From: an uncultured Rhodopila sp.
Lineage (GTDB): Bacteria; Pseudomonadota; Alphaproteobacteria; Acetobacterales; Acetobacteraceae
NCBI GenBank assembly: GCA_903851415.1
Contig: CAINOE010000147.1
Location: 44,083-108,082, forward strand
Length of the DNA stretch: 64,000 nucleotides
Direction of reading: 5' to 3'
The translations under genes and the position numbers were made by a program. The notes under the pieces are model-generated. The model saw only the letters and a program-made list of their open reading frames with translations. It was not told where the DNA came from and ran no database searches. Numbering within the stretch: position 1 is the stretch's first letter; each line of letters starts with the position of its first letter. Below are positions 16,711 to 24,974 of the stretch, piece after piece.

Positions 16711-17217
16711 GGTCGGTTTGCCTGTTCAGGGGGCCGTTTGTGTTGCGTCCAGCATAGTGACGAAGGTAGCGCGATGTGGGAAGGTATCCAACCGGAGGTT
16801 CACGAGCCGGCGTAAATAGTGACGCCCGAATCCCGGTTATCGACACCGCCGCGCAATGCAGCGGCCGATGGCATCGCGCTCGCCGGACCTATTGGACGTG
16901 GAGGCTGGCATGAGTGGCGCAATCGATGTCGGCGGGTCGACATCGACTTCACGCGCCTGCGGATCTGCGTGCTGACGTTCCTGATCTATGAGGCGTTGCG
17001 GTTCCGCTCCATTCATATCGCAGCCCGTTCGTGGATGTTACCATCGTCCGGACATTGGCCGGTATTCGAGATCACCGGGCCGATGCTTGATCTGGCACAA
17101 AGCTGGAAGGAAAAAGCCGCGGCGAACATTCCGGCGTCCAGACATGGCTGGCAACATGCCTGACCGGCTGGTCGGTTGAACGGCCCGGGGCTGTGGTCTG
17201 CGGCCGGACGCCCCGGT
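16711..17217. other. 507-bp gap between pppA and tagF with no recognisable gene
   Basis: Short open frames exist on the + strand (for example 16819-17163) but none has a recognisable motif, a good ribosome site or the codon pattern of the neighbours. The pppA promoter should lie at its left end. I see nothing else. Confidence 0.4.
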
Positions 17218-17910
17218 TCAGGACGCCGGATTCCCGGCATCCAGCATCGATATGAAGGTCGCGGCATCAGGCATTGCGTCGCGGACAAGCGCTCCCGCGG
17301 GCACGAGCGGTGCACCACAAGTCCACCACAATCCGCCCTCCGGCCCTGGCTGACGGCCGTAAGGCAGACCGGCATCGGGTTCAGCGGCAAAGTCCGGCCG
17401 GGGTGGGATCAGCGCGGCCAGTTGATCGGGGGTCAGGTCCTCGGCGATGGCGGCGCGTCCGGCATCCTCGGCTGCGTCGAGCCAGGCGGCGCCGTGGCGC
17501 GCCATCTGTTCGGGCGTTGCCCAGGGGCAGGTGGCGGCGATCATCAGCGGGAAATGGCGGCCGGCTTTGTCGATGCTGGGCATCCAAAGGCCGAGGAGAG
17601 GCCCGGGACCGCATATGTCCCGAGCCAGGGCGAAACGCCAAACCGGTGCGTCCAGCCAGACATCCGGCCAGGCATCGGCCAGCGCAACCTTGGCTGCGGC
17701 AAACGCCGGCGAGATGATCCGGTCCCACGCCTTGACGGTGGCTGACGGCAGGCCGACGCCTGCGAAATCGCCGCGTGACGGGATTTTGCCGAAATAGCCA
17801 GTCGAATGCGCCGGGTCGTAAGGTGCTTCTGATCGGATTTCCTCATCCTCCGCGCTGAAGATGCGAACCTTAGGTTGCCGCGGGAGTGACGGGAAGGGTG
17901 ACGGATACAC
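17218..17910 (-). CDS. tagF: T6SS-associated protein TagF (ImpM)
   Basis: 230 aa. The TagF/ImpM core starts at about residue 38 with GYFGKIPSRGDF, the family hallmark, followed by AWDRIISPAF and FALARDICGPGPLLGLWMPS. TagF proteins act as post-translational repressors of T6SS in studied systems, partly through the FHA protein, independently of the PpkA pathway. The start is uncertain: the only initiation codon far enough upstream is GTG 17910, giving a ~37-residue leader not usual for the family. It is separated by about 500 bp from pppA and lies in the same orientation. Confidence 0.88.
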   Translation of the reverse strand: MYPSPFPSLPRQPKVRIFSAEDEEIRSEAPYDPAHSTGYFGKIPSRGDFAGVGLPSATVKAWDRIISPAFAAAKVALADAWPDVWLDAPVWRFALARDICGPGPLLGLWMPSIDKAGRHFPLMIAATCPWATPEQMARHGAAWLDAAEDAGRAAIAEDLTPDQLAALIPPRPDFAAEPDAGLPYGRQPGPEGGLWWTCGAPLVPAGALVRDAMPDAATFISMLDAGNPAS

Positions 17911-18030
17911 TCCCGATCAATCGGATCTGCGGCGCGCAAGGTGGCCGGTAAAGCCGGCGCCGAGGCCGCCCGAGCCGTCGATGTCCGCCGGCCCACTCTC
18001 GGGCCGCTGCACCCGTGGACGAGGCGACAG

Positions 18031-18837
18031 TCATCCGAGATTGCCCGCTTTCAGCCCCTTTTCAAGCTTCGCTCTCACCTTCGAGGCAGCTTCTTCTACC
18101 GTCACCGTCCCGTCCCTATTGGTGTCCAGTCCTTTATTTTGCTGATATGCCTTGGTCCCCGAGGCAAACAGAGCATGATCCGGCGACTGTCCGATAGCAG
18201 CCGGATACAGGATGGCCATGTATATGTCTTCTATGCTATGCAGCTTTCCCGCATGGGGAAGAAAATACTTCCTGACATAATCGAGTTGATCCACTGCCGT
18301 CATTTTTGCCAGGCCTGTCGTGCTGGTCCCAAGCGCATCTGCGGTCGACGGCATGAATTGGATCAGTCCCACCGCTCCGCTGCCGGCTGCGTTCTTGACA
18401 GACGGACTGAAAGTCTCAGCCGACTCAAAAGCCATTGCAGCCATTAAACAGTCAGGTGAAATCTCCAGATCGGCACATATTTTGATGACTTTCGCCTTAA
18501 AATCGGACGAAACCCGGGCCCCCCATGCAATACTCTTCGGCTGCGGCGGAAGTTCATGGCCCGGCAATGCATTCGAAACCGGATTAAAGGATGATCCAAG
18601 CATCAGCTTCCACATCGTAGGTCCATGCGGCTGCACCACCCCATCGGGATGATCCATGTGGACGTGGACCGTCTGAAATGTCTGGATGGCGGAAATCGTG
18701 TAAACCCCGACCTTGCCATCCACCTTCAGGAGCGGCCTTGGAACCGTTACAAATCTATTAAGGAGACGCTGAATCGTTCGAACGTCAGCGGGCAGATTCG
18801 GCGAATTCCTGCCAACCCGCATTGATATCTTTTCCAA
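18031..18837 (-). CDS. SLT-type lytic transglycosylase with EF-hand, candidate T6SS effector
   Basis: 268 aa, no signal peptide. The N-terminal module (V-G-R-N-S-P-N-L-P-A-D-V-R-T-I-Q-R-L-L-N, then GVYTISAIQTFQ) matches the peptidoglycan-binding-like module of the glucosaminidase at 6839-7675. The SLT domain shows AMAFESAETFSPSV (catalytic Glu) and AVGLIQFMPSTA. Near the C-terminus DTNRDGTVTVEE is a full EF-hand calcium loop. The start is TTG 18837 with GGAGG eight bases upstream; ATG 18822 is the alternative. Base composition is clearly more AT-rich than the flanking T6SS genes, suggesting exchange. The gene upstream on the same strand encodes a secreted protein that may be its immunity protein. 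Confidence 0.75.
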   Translation of the reverse strand: MEKISMRVGRNSPNLPADVRTIQRLLNRFVTVPRPLLKVDGKVGVYTISAIQTFQTVHVHMDHPDGVVQPHGPTMWKLMLGSSFNPVSNALPGHELPPQPKSIAWGARVSSDFKAKVIKICADLEISPDCLMAAMAFESAETFSPSVKNAAGSGAVGLIQFMPSTADALGTSTTGLAKMTAVDQLDYVRKYFLPHAGKLHSIEDIYMAILYPAAIGQSPDHALFASGTKAYQQNKGLDTNRDGTVTVEEAASKVRAKLEKGLKAGNLG

Positions 18838-18882
18838 ACCGCAGCCCTCCTCCGGTCTTGAACTCGGGTTACCAATCAGGAA

Positions 18883-19368
18883 TCATTGTCGTTTAATAAA
18901 GTAAACTCCTTTTCTCGGCAGCGCCGGATCCGGTATCATACCTTGCCAAAAGGTTATGAATTGCGCTCTGCCGTTCTTGTGCTCCGCCACGATGGCAAAC
19001 AACACCTCACCCGGTTTGTATTGCGAAACGCCATATTGATTTACCAGATCGCCGTTCTTATAACTATGGAATCTGATGTCAAGCCTTGTACCTTCTTCAG
19101 AAACGTCACAGATATACGACTGGTCGGACTGATATCCGGTCACCTCCAGCCGGGCCGCCGCATTGTCGTCCAGCGACAGGCGATATGAAACCGCGATCGC
19201 GGACCCGCCGCGAGTCCTGCCGCCGTAGTAATCATACTGAAAAATACCCAGCCAGTCAGAGGAGATCTGTGCGTCGCCGGCCTGCGGGCTTAGAAATGCG
19301 GAGCAGATCGCAAAGTAAATCAGGAAAGCAAAATATCTTCCTGTAGCAAAGGAAAATGACCGCTTCAT
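18883..19368 (-). CDS. Secreted protein, DUF5991-like, candidate immunity protein
   Basis: 161 aa from ATG 19368, which has AGGAG about nine bases upstream; the frame is open 90 bases further without support. A Sec signal peptide spans about residues 1-34 (hydrophobic FAFLIYFAICSAFL, cleavage near GDAQ). The mature part begins S-S-D-W-L-G-I-F-Q-Y and contains GGSAIAVSYRLSL and an isolated Cys in the SYICDVSEEG segment, a pattern I associate with DUF5991. It sits 45 bp upstream of the transglycosylase gene on the same strand with the same AT-rich composition. A periplasmic protein paired with a wall hydrolase is the expected immunity arrangement, but this is inference. Confidence 0.6.
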   Translation of the reverse strand: MKRSFSFATGRYFAFLIYFAICSAFLSPQAGDAQISSDWLGIFQYDYYGGRTRGGSAIAVSYRLSLDDNAAARLEVTGYQSDQSYICDVSEEGTRLDIRFHSYKNGDLVNQYGVSQYKPGEVLFAIVAEHKNGRAQFITFWQGMIPDPALPRKGVYFIKRQ

Positions 19369-19512
19369 CGATCGGATCTCCTGACTGAGTGTCGTTGAAA
19401 TCGAGCTGCCGGAACATCCCGTGCCGGACATTCGCTCCCGATTGAGGGATGTTCGCACCTTCGGTCACATCATTGGTTGACGGTGCAGCATGCCGGGATA
19501 GTGCCAGGTCAC

Positions 19513-20871
19513 TTACCCCTCCCGCCTCAACACCACCTCGATCCGCCGGTTCTCCTCCCGCCCCTCCGCCGTCGCATTGTTGCCGATCGGATCGGCATCC
19601 GCCCGACCCTCCGTGCTGATCCGCGACGGCGTCCCCATCGCCCGTCCGATGATCGCCGCCGCCGCCTTCGCCCGCGCCGCCGACAACTGAAAGTTCGACG
19701 GAAACTGCAGCGACCGTATCGGCTGGTTGTCGGTATAGCCGATTATCTGCACCGGCCCCCGCTCCTGCCCCAGCGCCTGGCCGATGCGTTCAAGCAAGCC
19801 ATCGAACTTCGGCGACACCTCGGCGCTGCCGGAGCCGAACAGGCCGCGGTTGCGGATGCGCACCACCGGCACCGCATCGGTGCCAATCACGGCAACCAGC
19901 CCCTGCTCGATTTCCGGCCGCAGGAATCCGCGCAACTTGTCCAAAGCGCCCGGTTGCGCCGCCGGCGGCGGCGGCGCAGGCGGCTGCACCGCGGCGGCGC
20001 GAACGATCGCCGGCATCCGTGCCGGTGGAGCCGCCATCATGCGGGCGAACAACGCATCCGAATCATCGTTCAACCCGAAAGACGTCCACGCATAGGCGGC
20101 ACAGACCACCAAAAGCCCGGCCGCACCGGCGACCCAAACCGGCACCTCCGCCCGGACCGGCCGATACGGCGCGTCCACCCCCCGCCAGTGCGGCGACAGA
20201 TCGGCGTCGGCCGGGGGGCGCTGACGGGCGATGACGCCATAGACCTCCTCACGCATCCGATCCAGTTCCGCCGGTCCGCGCGGCGACAGCCGGTAGCGGC
20301 CCTGGAACCCGAGCGAAAGACAGAGGTACATCAGTTCCAGCACAGGCAGCATGGTGCCGGGATTCTGTTTCACCTGGTTCAATACGTCGAAAAACCGGTC
20401 GCCGCTGCGCACCTCCTGGTGGAAGGTCGAAACCAGGGATCGCGACGCCCAGACACCCTGGTTGCCCCAGGGGGTCGCCTGCACAATATCGTCCACGCTT
20501 GCGCACAGGGCGTAATGCGCGGGCCGCAATTGCTCCACCGGCACGCCGCTTTCGCGCGAAACCTGCTCGAACCGCCGCACTTCGGTGACCGCGCGTTCGC
20601 GCAAGGCTCCGGAGTCCGGCTGCGACAGCGTGTTGCGCAGCCGGGACAGCAATTGCAGCAGCGGCGCCGCCGCGGCCAGCAGCGGTGAATGTCCAACCCG
20701 CACCGCTTCGTCCGGCCCGGCAACGGCTGCCTGCTGTGCCATAGGCTGAGCCGGCGGTGACAGCGCTTCGGCTGGCGGAGGCGCCGCACGCGGGCGCCCG
20801 CCCGGCACCGGGCGGATGATTTGCGTCCGGTCCGAGTCGTCGGGTTCGGCAAAAGGGTTGTCGCCCGTCAT
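19513..20871 (-). CDS. tssL: T6SS inner-membrane protein TssL (DotU) with C-terminal OmpA domain
   Basis: 452 aa. The N-terminus has the acidic motif D-D-S-D-R-T-Q-I-I-R-P-V-P-G-G, followed by a Pro/Ala-rich linker. A DotU-type cytoplasmic domain spans ~70-230 (LLQLLSRLRNTL, YALCASVDDIV, FHQEVRSGDRFFDVL), a transmembrane helix lies near residue 250, and a periplasmic OmpA/MotB-type peptidoglycan-binding domain follows (IIGYTDNQPI, LSAARAKAAAAII, EGREENRRIEVVL). It anchors the TssJLM complex to the wall. The N-terminal threonine lies in a motif like that phosphorylated by PpkA and bound by the FHA protein in Agrobacterium TssL. It begins 3 bp after tssK ends. Confidence 0.94.
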   Translation of the reverse strand: MTGDNPFAEPDDSDRTQIIRPVPGGRPRAAPPPAEALSPPAQPMAQQAAVAGPDEAVRVGHSPLLAAAAPLLQLLSRLRNTLSQPDSGALRERAVTEVRRFEQVSRESGVPVEQLRPAHYALCASVDDIVQATPWGNQGVWASRSLVSTFHQEVRSGDRFFDVLNQVKQNPGTMLPVLELMYLCLSLGFQGRYRLSPRGPAELDRMREEVYGVIARQRPPADADLSPHWRGVDAPYRPVRAEVPVWVAGAAGLLVVCAAYAWTSFGLNDDSDALFARMMAAPPARMPAIVRAAAVQPPAPPPPAAQPGALDKLRGFLRPEIEQGLVAVIGTDAVPVVRIRNRGLFGSGSAEVSPKFDGLLERIGQALGQERGPVQIIGYTDNQPIRSLQFPSNFQLSAARAKAAAAIIGRAMGTPSRISTEGRADADPIGNNATAEGREENRRIEVVLRREG

Positions 20872-20874
20872 TGC

Positions 20875-22215
20875 TCAACTCCCGCCGCTGCCGCGTATCG
20901 CCCAAAGTTCCATCTTGAGTTCAGGAAACTCGCCCGACACGTGGATGGCGAAGCCGCCCGAGGACTGCATCTGTTGCCAATGGGGACTGTTGCGGTCCAG
21001 CTCGAAATAGGTCGCCCCGGCATAGAACGGAATTTGCCGCGGCGCCGCGCCCAGCGGCCGGATGGCGATGCCCGGCAGCGCCACGTTGACCAGTTCGCGG
21101 ATATGCTCCACGGCGCCGATTTTCACCTGCGTCGGGAACAGCCGGCGCAGATTCTCGCTTGGCACATCGGCCAGGACCGAGAGCACGAAATTGGAGTTCT
21201 GCAGGATGCTGCGGTCGGTCAGTGGACCGACGCGCACGCCATGACGGCGGTCCTGCAACGGAATTGAGACCGCGGTCGTCTCCAGCACGGCGGAAAGCGA
21301 GCGCCGCAGATCCGCCACCACGGGCGCCAGGCTGCGCTGCAGATCCTCGTGCCGGTAAGCCGGATAGCTGTTCGGCCGCCGGCCGGTTTCGGTGAAGGTG
21401 GCGAATTCGCCGACCATCTGGACCAGGGTGGCGTACAGGTCCTCCGGGTGGACATTGCCGGAATCCGCCCAGTGCGACAGCAGCTTCTGCCAGCGGTTGA
21501 CCGATTGCAGCAGCAGGAAGTCGGCCACCTCGGCCACCCCGCGGGATCCGGGCGCGCTCAGCCGGCCAGCCAGCGCCTCACCGCGCTGGTTCAGCATCCC
21601 GGTCAGTTCCGCCAGCAGCCCGGTCAGCGGCGGCGCCGCGGAACACACCAGCGCCGGCGGAATCCACCGGTCATCCAGGGTGATCCGCCGATCGGCGGCA
21701 ATTTCGGTGATGCGCCCGAGGCCGATGCAATGATAGCCGGCGCGGTCCTGCGTCTCCAGCATATAGCGCAGCCTGAGCCGGCCGACCTGGAGTTCGGCGG
21801 GCTGCGGCGAGCCGGAATGGGTATCATAGGCTTCAAACGACTTCGGACCGTAGCGGCCGTCGCTGTCCTCCTCCAGTCCGACCTCGACCGCGCCGGCCTG
21901 GCGAATCGGCGTGGCCAAGTACACCAGAACATTGCGGGCGGAGGGCGGCGGTTCCAGCGGCGCCGGGTGGTCGGTTTCCCCGGGGATGACAAACAGCGTG
22001 CCGTCCTCGAACACGCCGGAACCAGCCGACAAAGCGAAGCGGCCCGTGGCCAGCAGGTCGCGGTCGATGGCGTAGTCCGTCATGCCCCAGGGATACGGGC
22101 GCAACATGCCGGTGCGGCCGCGGACCAGCGCCTCCAACCAGCGGTCCTGCTGCTGGAAGTGCTGGGCGCGCAGGAACATGCCCTCCTGCCAGATCACGCG
22201 GTTGGTCCAGCTCAT
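20875..22215 (-). CDS. tssK: T6SS baseplate protein TssK (ImpJ)
   Basis: 446 aa, normal length. TssK trimers connect the baseplate to the TssL/TssM membrane complex. The start RVIWQEGMFLRAQHFQQQDR is diagnostic, followed by RPYPWGMTDYAIDRDLLATG. The N-terminal part is a siphophage receptor-binding-protein-like shoulder; the C-terminal part binds the membrane complex. It lies between tssJ (23 bp upstream) and tssL (3 bp downstream), the standard tssJKL block. Confidence 0.95.
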   Translation of the reverse strand: MSWTNRVIWQEGMFLRAQHFQQQDRWLEALVRGRTGMLRPYPWGMTDYAIDRDLLATGRFALSAGSGVFEDGTLFVIPGETDHPAPLEPPPSARNVLVYLATPIRQAGAVEVGLEEDSDGRYGPKSFEAYDTHSGSPQPAELQVGRLRLRYMLETQDRAGYHCIGLGRITEIAADRRITLDDRWIPPALVCSAAPPLTGLLAELTGMLNQRGEALAGRLSAPGSRGVAEVADFLLLQSVNRWQKLLSHWADSGNVHPEDLYATLVQMVGEFATFTETGRRPNSYPAYRHEDLQRSLAPVVADLRRSLSAVLETTAVSIPLQDRRHGVRVGPLTDRSILQNSNFVLSVLADVPSENLRRLFPTQVKIGAVEHIRELVNVALPGIAIRPLGAAPRQIPFYAGATYFELDRNSPHWQQMQSSGGFAIHVSGEFPELKMELWAIRGSGGS

Positions 22216-22238
22216 GGCCTCTCCTGACGACAGCGAGT

Positions 22239-22718
22239 CTATTTATTATCCGGCTTGAGCGAAACTGAAAGCTTTTCCACATTCAGCACGAGCTTGCTCG
22301 TTCCGCTGGCGGCAACCGGCGCCGAGGCGCGCCATTGGGCATTGTCGATGTCATGGAACAGCACCACGACGCCAAGCGCCTGCGTGCCGCTTTTCAGCGT
22401 CTGTTCAATCGCTCGGGTTTCCGCCGGTTTGAGCACCACCTGATCGGAGCCGAGATCGTCCGCCCCGAGCGTCGTCTGCTCACGGTCAACCAGCGCGAAG
22501 ACATCGGCATTGACGAATTTCTGCGTGGCGGCGAGCTGATAGAGACGGACTGATACCGGCCTCGGGGCGCTGTCCGCACCCGGGTTCTGGTCGGCGCTGC
22601 CGGTGAGCGTGAGTTGCAGGACCGGCGGCGGGGGCGGCGGCGCAGGCCCGCCGCAAGCGGTCAAAGTCGCCGCCGCCATGCCTGACAGCACGAACTTCGG
22701 TATCAGGCGGGCCGTCAT
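22239..22718 (-). CDS. tssJ: T6SS outer-membrane lipoprotein TssJ
   Basis: 159 aa from ATG 22718; a TTG at 22724 overlapping the tagH stop is the alternative. A lipoprotein signal peptide ends in the lipobox L-T-A-C with Cys near residue 22, followed by a Pro-rich tether. The domain contains the TssJ segments VRLYQLAATQKFVNADVFAL and VVLKPAETRAIEQ, and the late VLFHDIDNAQWRA strand. It docks TssM at the outer membrane. It is the second gene after tagH and precedes tssK. Confidence 0.92.
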   Translation of the reverse strand: MTARLIPKFVLSGMAAATLTACGGPAPPPPPPVLQLTLTGSADQNPGADSAPRPVSVRLYQLAATQKFVNADVFALVDREQTTLGADDLGSDQVVLKPAETRAIEQTLKSGTQALGVVVLFHDIDNAQWRASAPVAASGTSKLVLNVEKLSVSLKPDNK

Positions 22719-22720
22719 CG

Positions 22721-24076
22721 TCAACTGTCCCGCCGGTTAAGCAGTTCTTGCATGGCCTGCTCATAAGCCTGTGCGAACCGCTTGCCGAAAACGCTGTCAA
22801 AGTTGTCGGAAAGGCTGCCCAGGATTTCCGCATGCAACGCTTCATAGGCGTCCCAGGCTTTTGCCTTGCGGTTCCCGAGCAGCGCCAGTCCACCGCCCTG
22901 GTCCTTCGCGTCGCGGATCTGATCCGGTCCCATCCGCACCAGCAGCGCACGAACCGCGGACTGCATCGCCGTCATCGTGGCGAGTTCGTGAAGGCGGATG
23001 TCCTTCAGCGCGTCCGTGATGGCTTCCTCCGGGCCCATGCCGGTCTGCCGGCCGGCTCCAAGCAAGCCGATCAGCGCGTCGTCGTCATTGGCGGAGAACT
23101 TCAGCAGGTTGTTGCCGCGCCGCTGAATCATCGTCGCTTCGATGCGGAACTCGCGCTTCACTTCGGATCGGGCGATCAGCGCCTGGCGGATGCCCGAAAC
23201 CAGCGCGCGAAAGGCGCCACCGAGTTGCTGCATCGTTTGAACCGGATCGGCCAGAACCAGGTCCGCCACGCCCGCGCCCCGCAGAAACGCCGCCAGCAGA
23301 TTTCCGGTTACAGCGGCGGGCGGGCTCGCTGAAGGGATATCTGCTTCAATCGCCGGTCGCACGGGAGCACGGACGACCGCCGGAGGCGGCGGCTCGGCGG
23401 CGGGCGGCGGCACGGGCGGAGGCGGAGGTGCGGCGGCGGGGGGCGGTGCGAAATCGTCAAGATCCCAATCGTCCGGCAGTACGGAACGCGTGGAGGGCAG
23501 ACTGATCGCATCCGATATCGCCGGACTGTGGTCCGCCACTACAGGGCCCGGAAGGACATCGTCGGTCTCCGGCAAAAGCGGATCGAAATCGGCAGGCAGC
23601 GCGGGTGAAAACTGATCCGGTACGGGTCCGGGGCGACCGGGTGATCCCTGACCGCGGGCATACGGAGCCGGCGCGAACGGATCGTCATCGAACGGGTTGT
23701 CGGCGGATGCGGGCTTTGCGCCGCCGCCCGGGACGGCCTGCCACCTGGATGCCTGCGGCTCCTCGGTAATGCGGACCTCGATCTCGTAAGCACCGAGGAT
23801 CAGCCGGTCGCCATCGGCGAGGGTGCGCGGCGGCCCGGCTTCCAATGGCGACTCGCCGCGGTTGATGAACGTCCCGTTGCTGCTGGTGCCGGCAACCTGC
23901 CAGGCGCCATGACGAAAGGCGATGACACAGTGCCGTTTCGACAGGTGCTTCGCCGGGTCGGCCAGGACCCAGTCATTGTCGGAACCGCGGCCGATGGAAT
24001 ACTCCCCGCCGCCGACCTGCCGCACCTCCGGCGCGACGGTGGGGGGACAACGCAGGACGGTCAGTGAAAGGGGCAT
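22721..24076 (-). CDS. tagH: T6SS FHA-domain protein TagH (ImpI/Fha)
   Basis: 451 aa, cytoplasmic. The FHA domain occupies residues ~5-100 with GGEYSIGRGSDNDWVL, LSKRHCVIAF and SSNGTFINRGE, including the phosphothreonine-contacting Arg, Ser and Asn. A long Pro/Asp-rich low-complexity linker (residues ~110-250) follows, then the TagH C-terminal domain with TMQQLGGAFRALVSGIRQALIARSEVKREFR and a late F-A-Q-A-Y-E-Q-A-M segment. It reads phosphothreonine marks placed by PpkA, for example on TssL, and promotes assembly. It is followed closely by tssJ. Confidence 0.93.
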   Translation of the reverse strand: MPLSLTVLRCPPTVAPEVRQVGGGEYSIGRGSDNDWVLADPAKHLSKRHCVIAFRHGAWQVAGTSSNGTFINRGESPLEAGPPRTLADGDRLILGAYEIEVRITEEPQASRWQAVPGGGAKPASADNPFDDDPFAPAPYARGQGSPGRPGPVPDQFSPALPADFDPLLPETDDVLPGPVVADHSPAISDAISLPSTRSVLPDDWDLDDFAPPPAAAPPPPPVPPPAAEPPPPAVVRAPVRPAIEADIPSASPPAAVTGNLLAAFLRGAGVADLVLADPVQTMQQLGGAFRALVSGIRQALIARSEVKREFRIEATMIQRRGNNLLKFSANDDDALIGLLGAGRQTGMGPEEAITDALKDIRLHELATMTAMQSAVRALLVRMGPDQIRDAKDQGGGLALLGNRKAKAWDAYEALHAEILGSLSDNFDSVFGKRFAQAYEQAMQELLNRRDS

Positions 24077-24083
24077 CTGCGGA

Positions 24084-24374
24084 TCAACCGATCAGAACAG
24101 TCGGCGCGCCGGGGCCGACAACGGTACCGCCATGCGCGGTCGAATCGCCGACACGGGATGCCGGCATGCCGCCGACAAGAACCGTCGGCGAACCGGCAAC
24201 CATCGTTCCCGGCGGTCCGACGCAAACGTGCATGTCGCTGATGCGAGCCTGCGGCATGGCGCAAACAAGCACCGTGAAGCAACCCAGGCTGATCGGGCCG
24301 CCGACATGCGGCACGATGCCGTCCATCATCGGACAGACCTGCATGTCGGTAACGCGGGCGGCAGGTAGACCCAT
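24084..24374 (-). CDS. PAAR-domain T6SS spike-tip protein
   Basis: 96 aa, a stand-alone PAAR domain with no effector extension. The repeated pattern is visible: P-A-A-R-V-T-D near the start, VGGPISLGCFTVLV, PQARISDMHVC, GSPTVLVGGMPASRVGD, and the ending GAPTVLIG. PAAR proteins cap the VgrG trimer and sharpen the spike. The start shares one base with the stop of the upstream gene (TGATG), and the next gene, tagH, follows after 7 bp. Confidence 0.93.
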   Translation of the reverse strand: MGLPAARVTDMQVCPMMDGIVPHVGGPISLGCFTVLVCAMPQARISDMHVCVGPPGTMVAGSPTVLVGGMPASRVGDSTAHGGTVVGPGAPTVLIG

Positions 24375-24967
24375 CAGACGGTTTCCTCCGGTGCAAGCCG
24401 GCCCGCGCCGCCGGCGGCAATCTCCCGCCCGCTGGCGAGGAAGCGGCGCAGCCTGTCATCGCGCCGGGCCGGATCGGTGCGCACGGCGGCCAGCGTGACA
24501 GAGCCGATGGCGGCGGTGCCGGCCAAATGCGGCGCCGGCGGCGTTTTCGGCTGGCCGAGAGGCGACATTGAATCGCCGCTCCAGAACGCGGCGACGGCGG
24601 CCCAGGCTTCGGCAGTGGCAAAATTCCCGCGCTGAGCGTGGTCGAACGCCTCCCGCCGGGTCTCGTCGGTCTGGTTGCGTACCCAGGCTTCGGCACTCGA
24701 AACGGTGGCCAGATCGGCTTCGGCATCCGGCGGCAGGGTGTGGCGGGCGCACATGCAGGCCCACCAGACACACTCCCGCTTCGGGAGGGCGTACGCCATC
24801 ACTTTGACCGCTTCAGTAAGGAAACCGGCGTCCTCCAGAGCGCGGATGGCACTGGCCGCGTCGGTAGCCGCCTCGATCAGCCGGGCGCCCTCTCCGGTCA
24901 CGACGGCAAGGGCTTGCACGTCCTGCCAGGGTGTCGCGTTAAGCTTGACAAACGATTGGTCGCTCAT
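24374..24967 (-). CDS. DUF6931-like T6SS-associated protein between vgrG and PAAR
   Basis: 197 aa, predicted cytoplasmic and mostly helical. Central segment KRECVWWACMCARHTLP followed by R-R-E-A-F-D-H-A-Q and WAAVAAFWSGDSMSP resembles the family I know as DUF6931, regularly found beside VgrG and PAAR genes. It may act as an adaptor or chaperone that loads PAAR onto VgrG; that role is inferred only from position. vgrG ends 7 bp upstream and the PAAR start overlaps its stop, so the three proteins are made together. Confidence 0.65.
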   Translation of the reverse strand: MSDQSFVKLNATPWQDVQALAVVTGEGARLIEAATDAASAIRALEDAGFLTEAVKVMAYALPKRECVWWACMCARHTLPPDAEADLATVSSAEAWVRNQTDETRREAFDHAQRGNFATAEAWAAVAAFWSGDSMSPLGQPKTPPAPHLAGTAAIGSVTLAAVRTDPARRDDRLRRFLASGREIAAGGAGRLAPEETV

Positions 24968-24974
24968 GGCGGTC

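Noticed and set aside
16819..17163. Possible 114-codon gene in the pppA-tagF gap
   Set aside because: No motif, no clear ribosome site and unlike neighbouring codon use; left as unexplained space.
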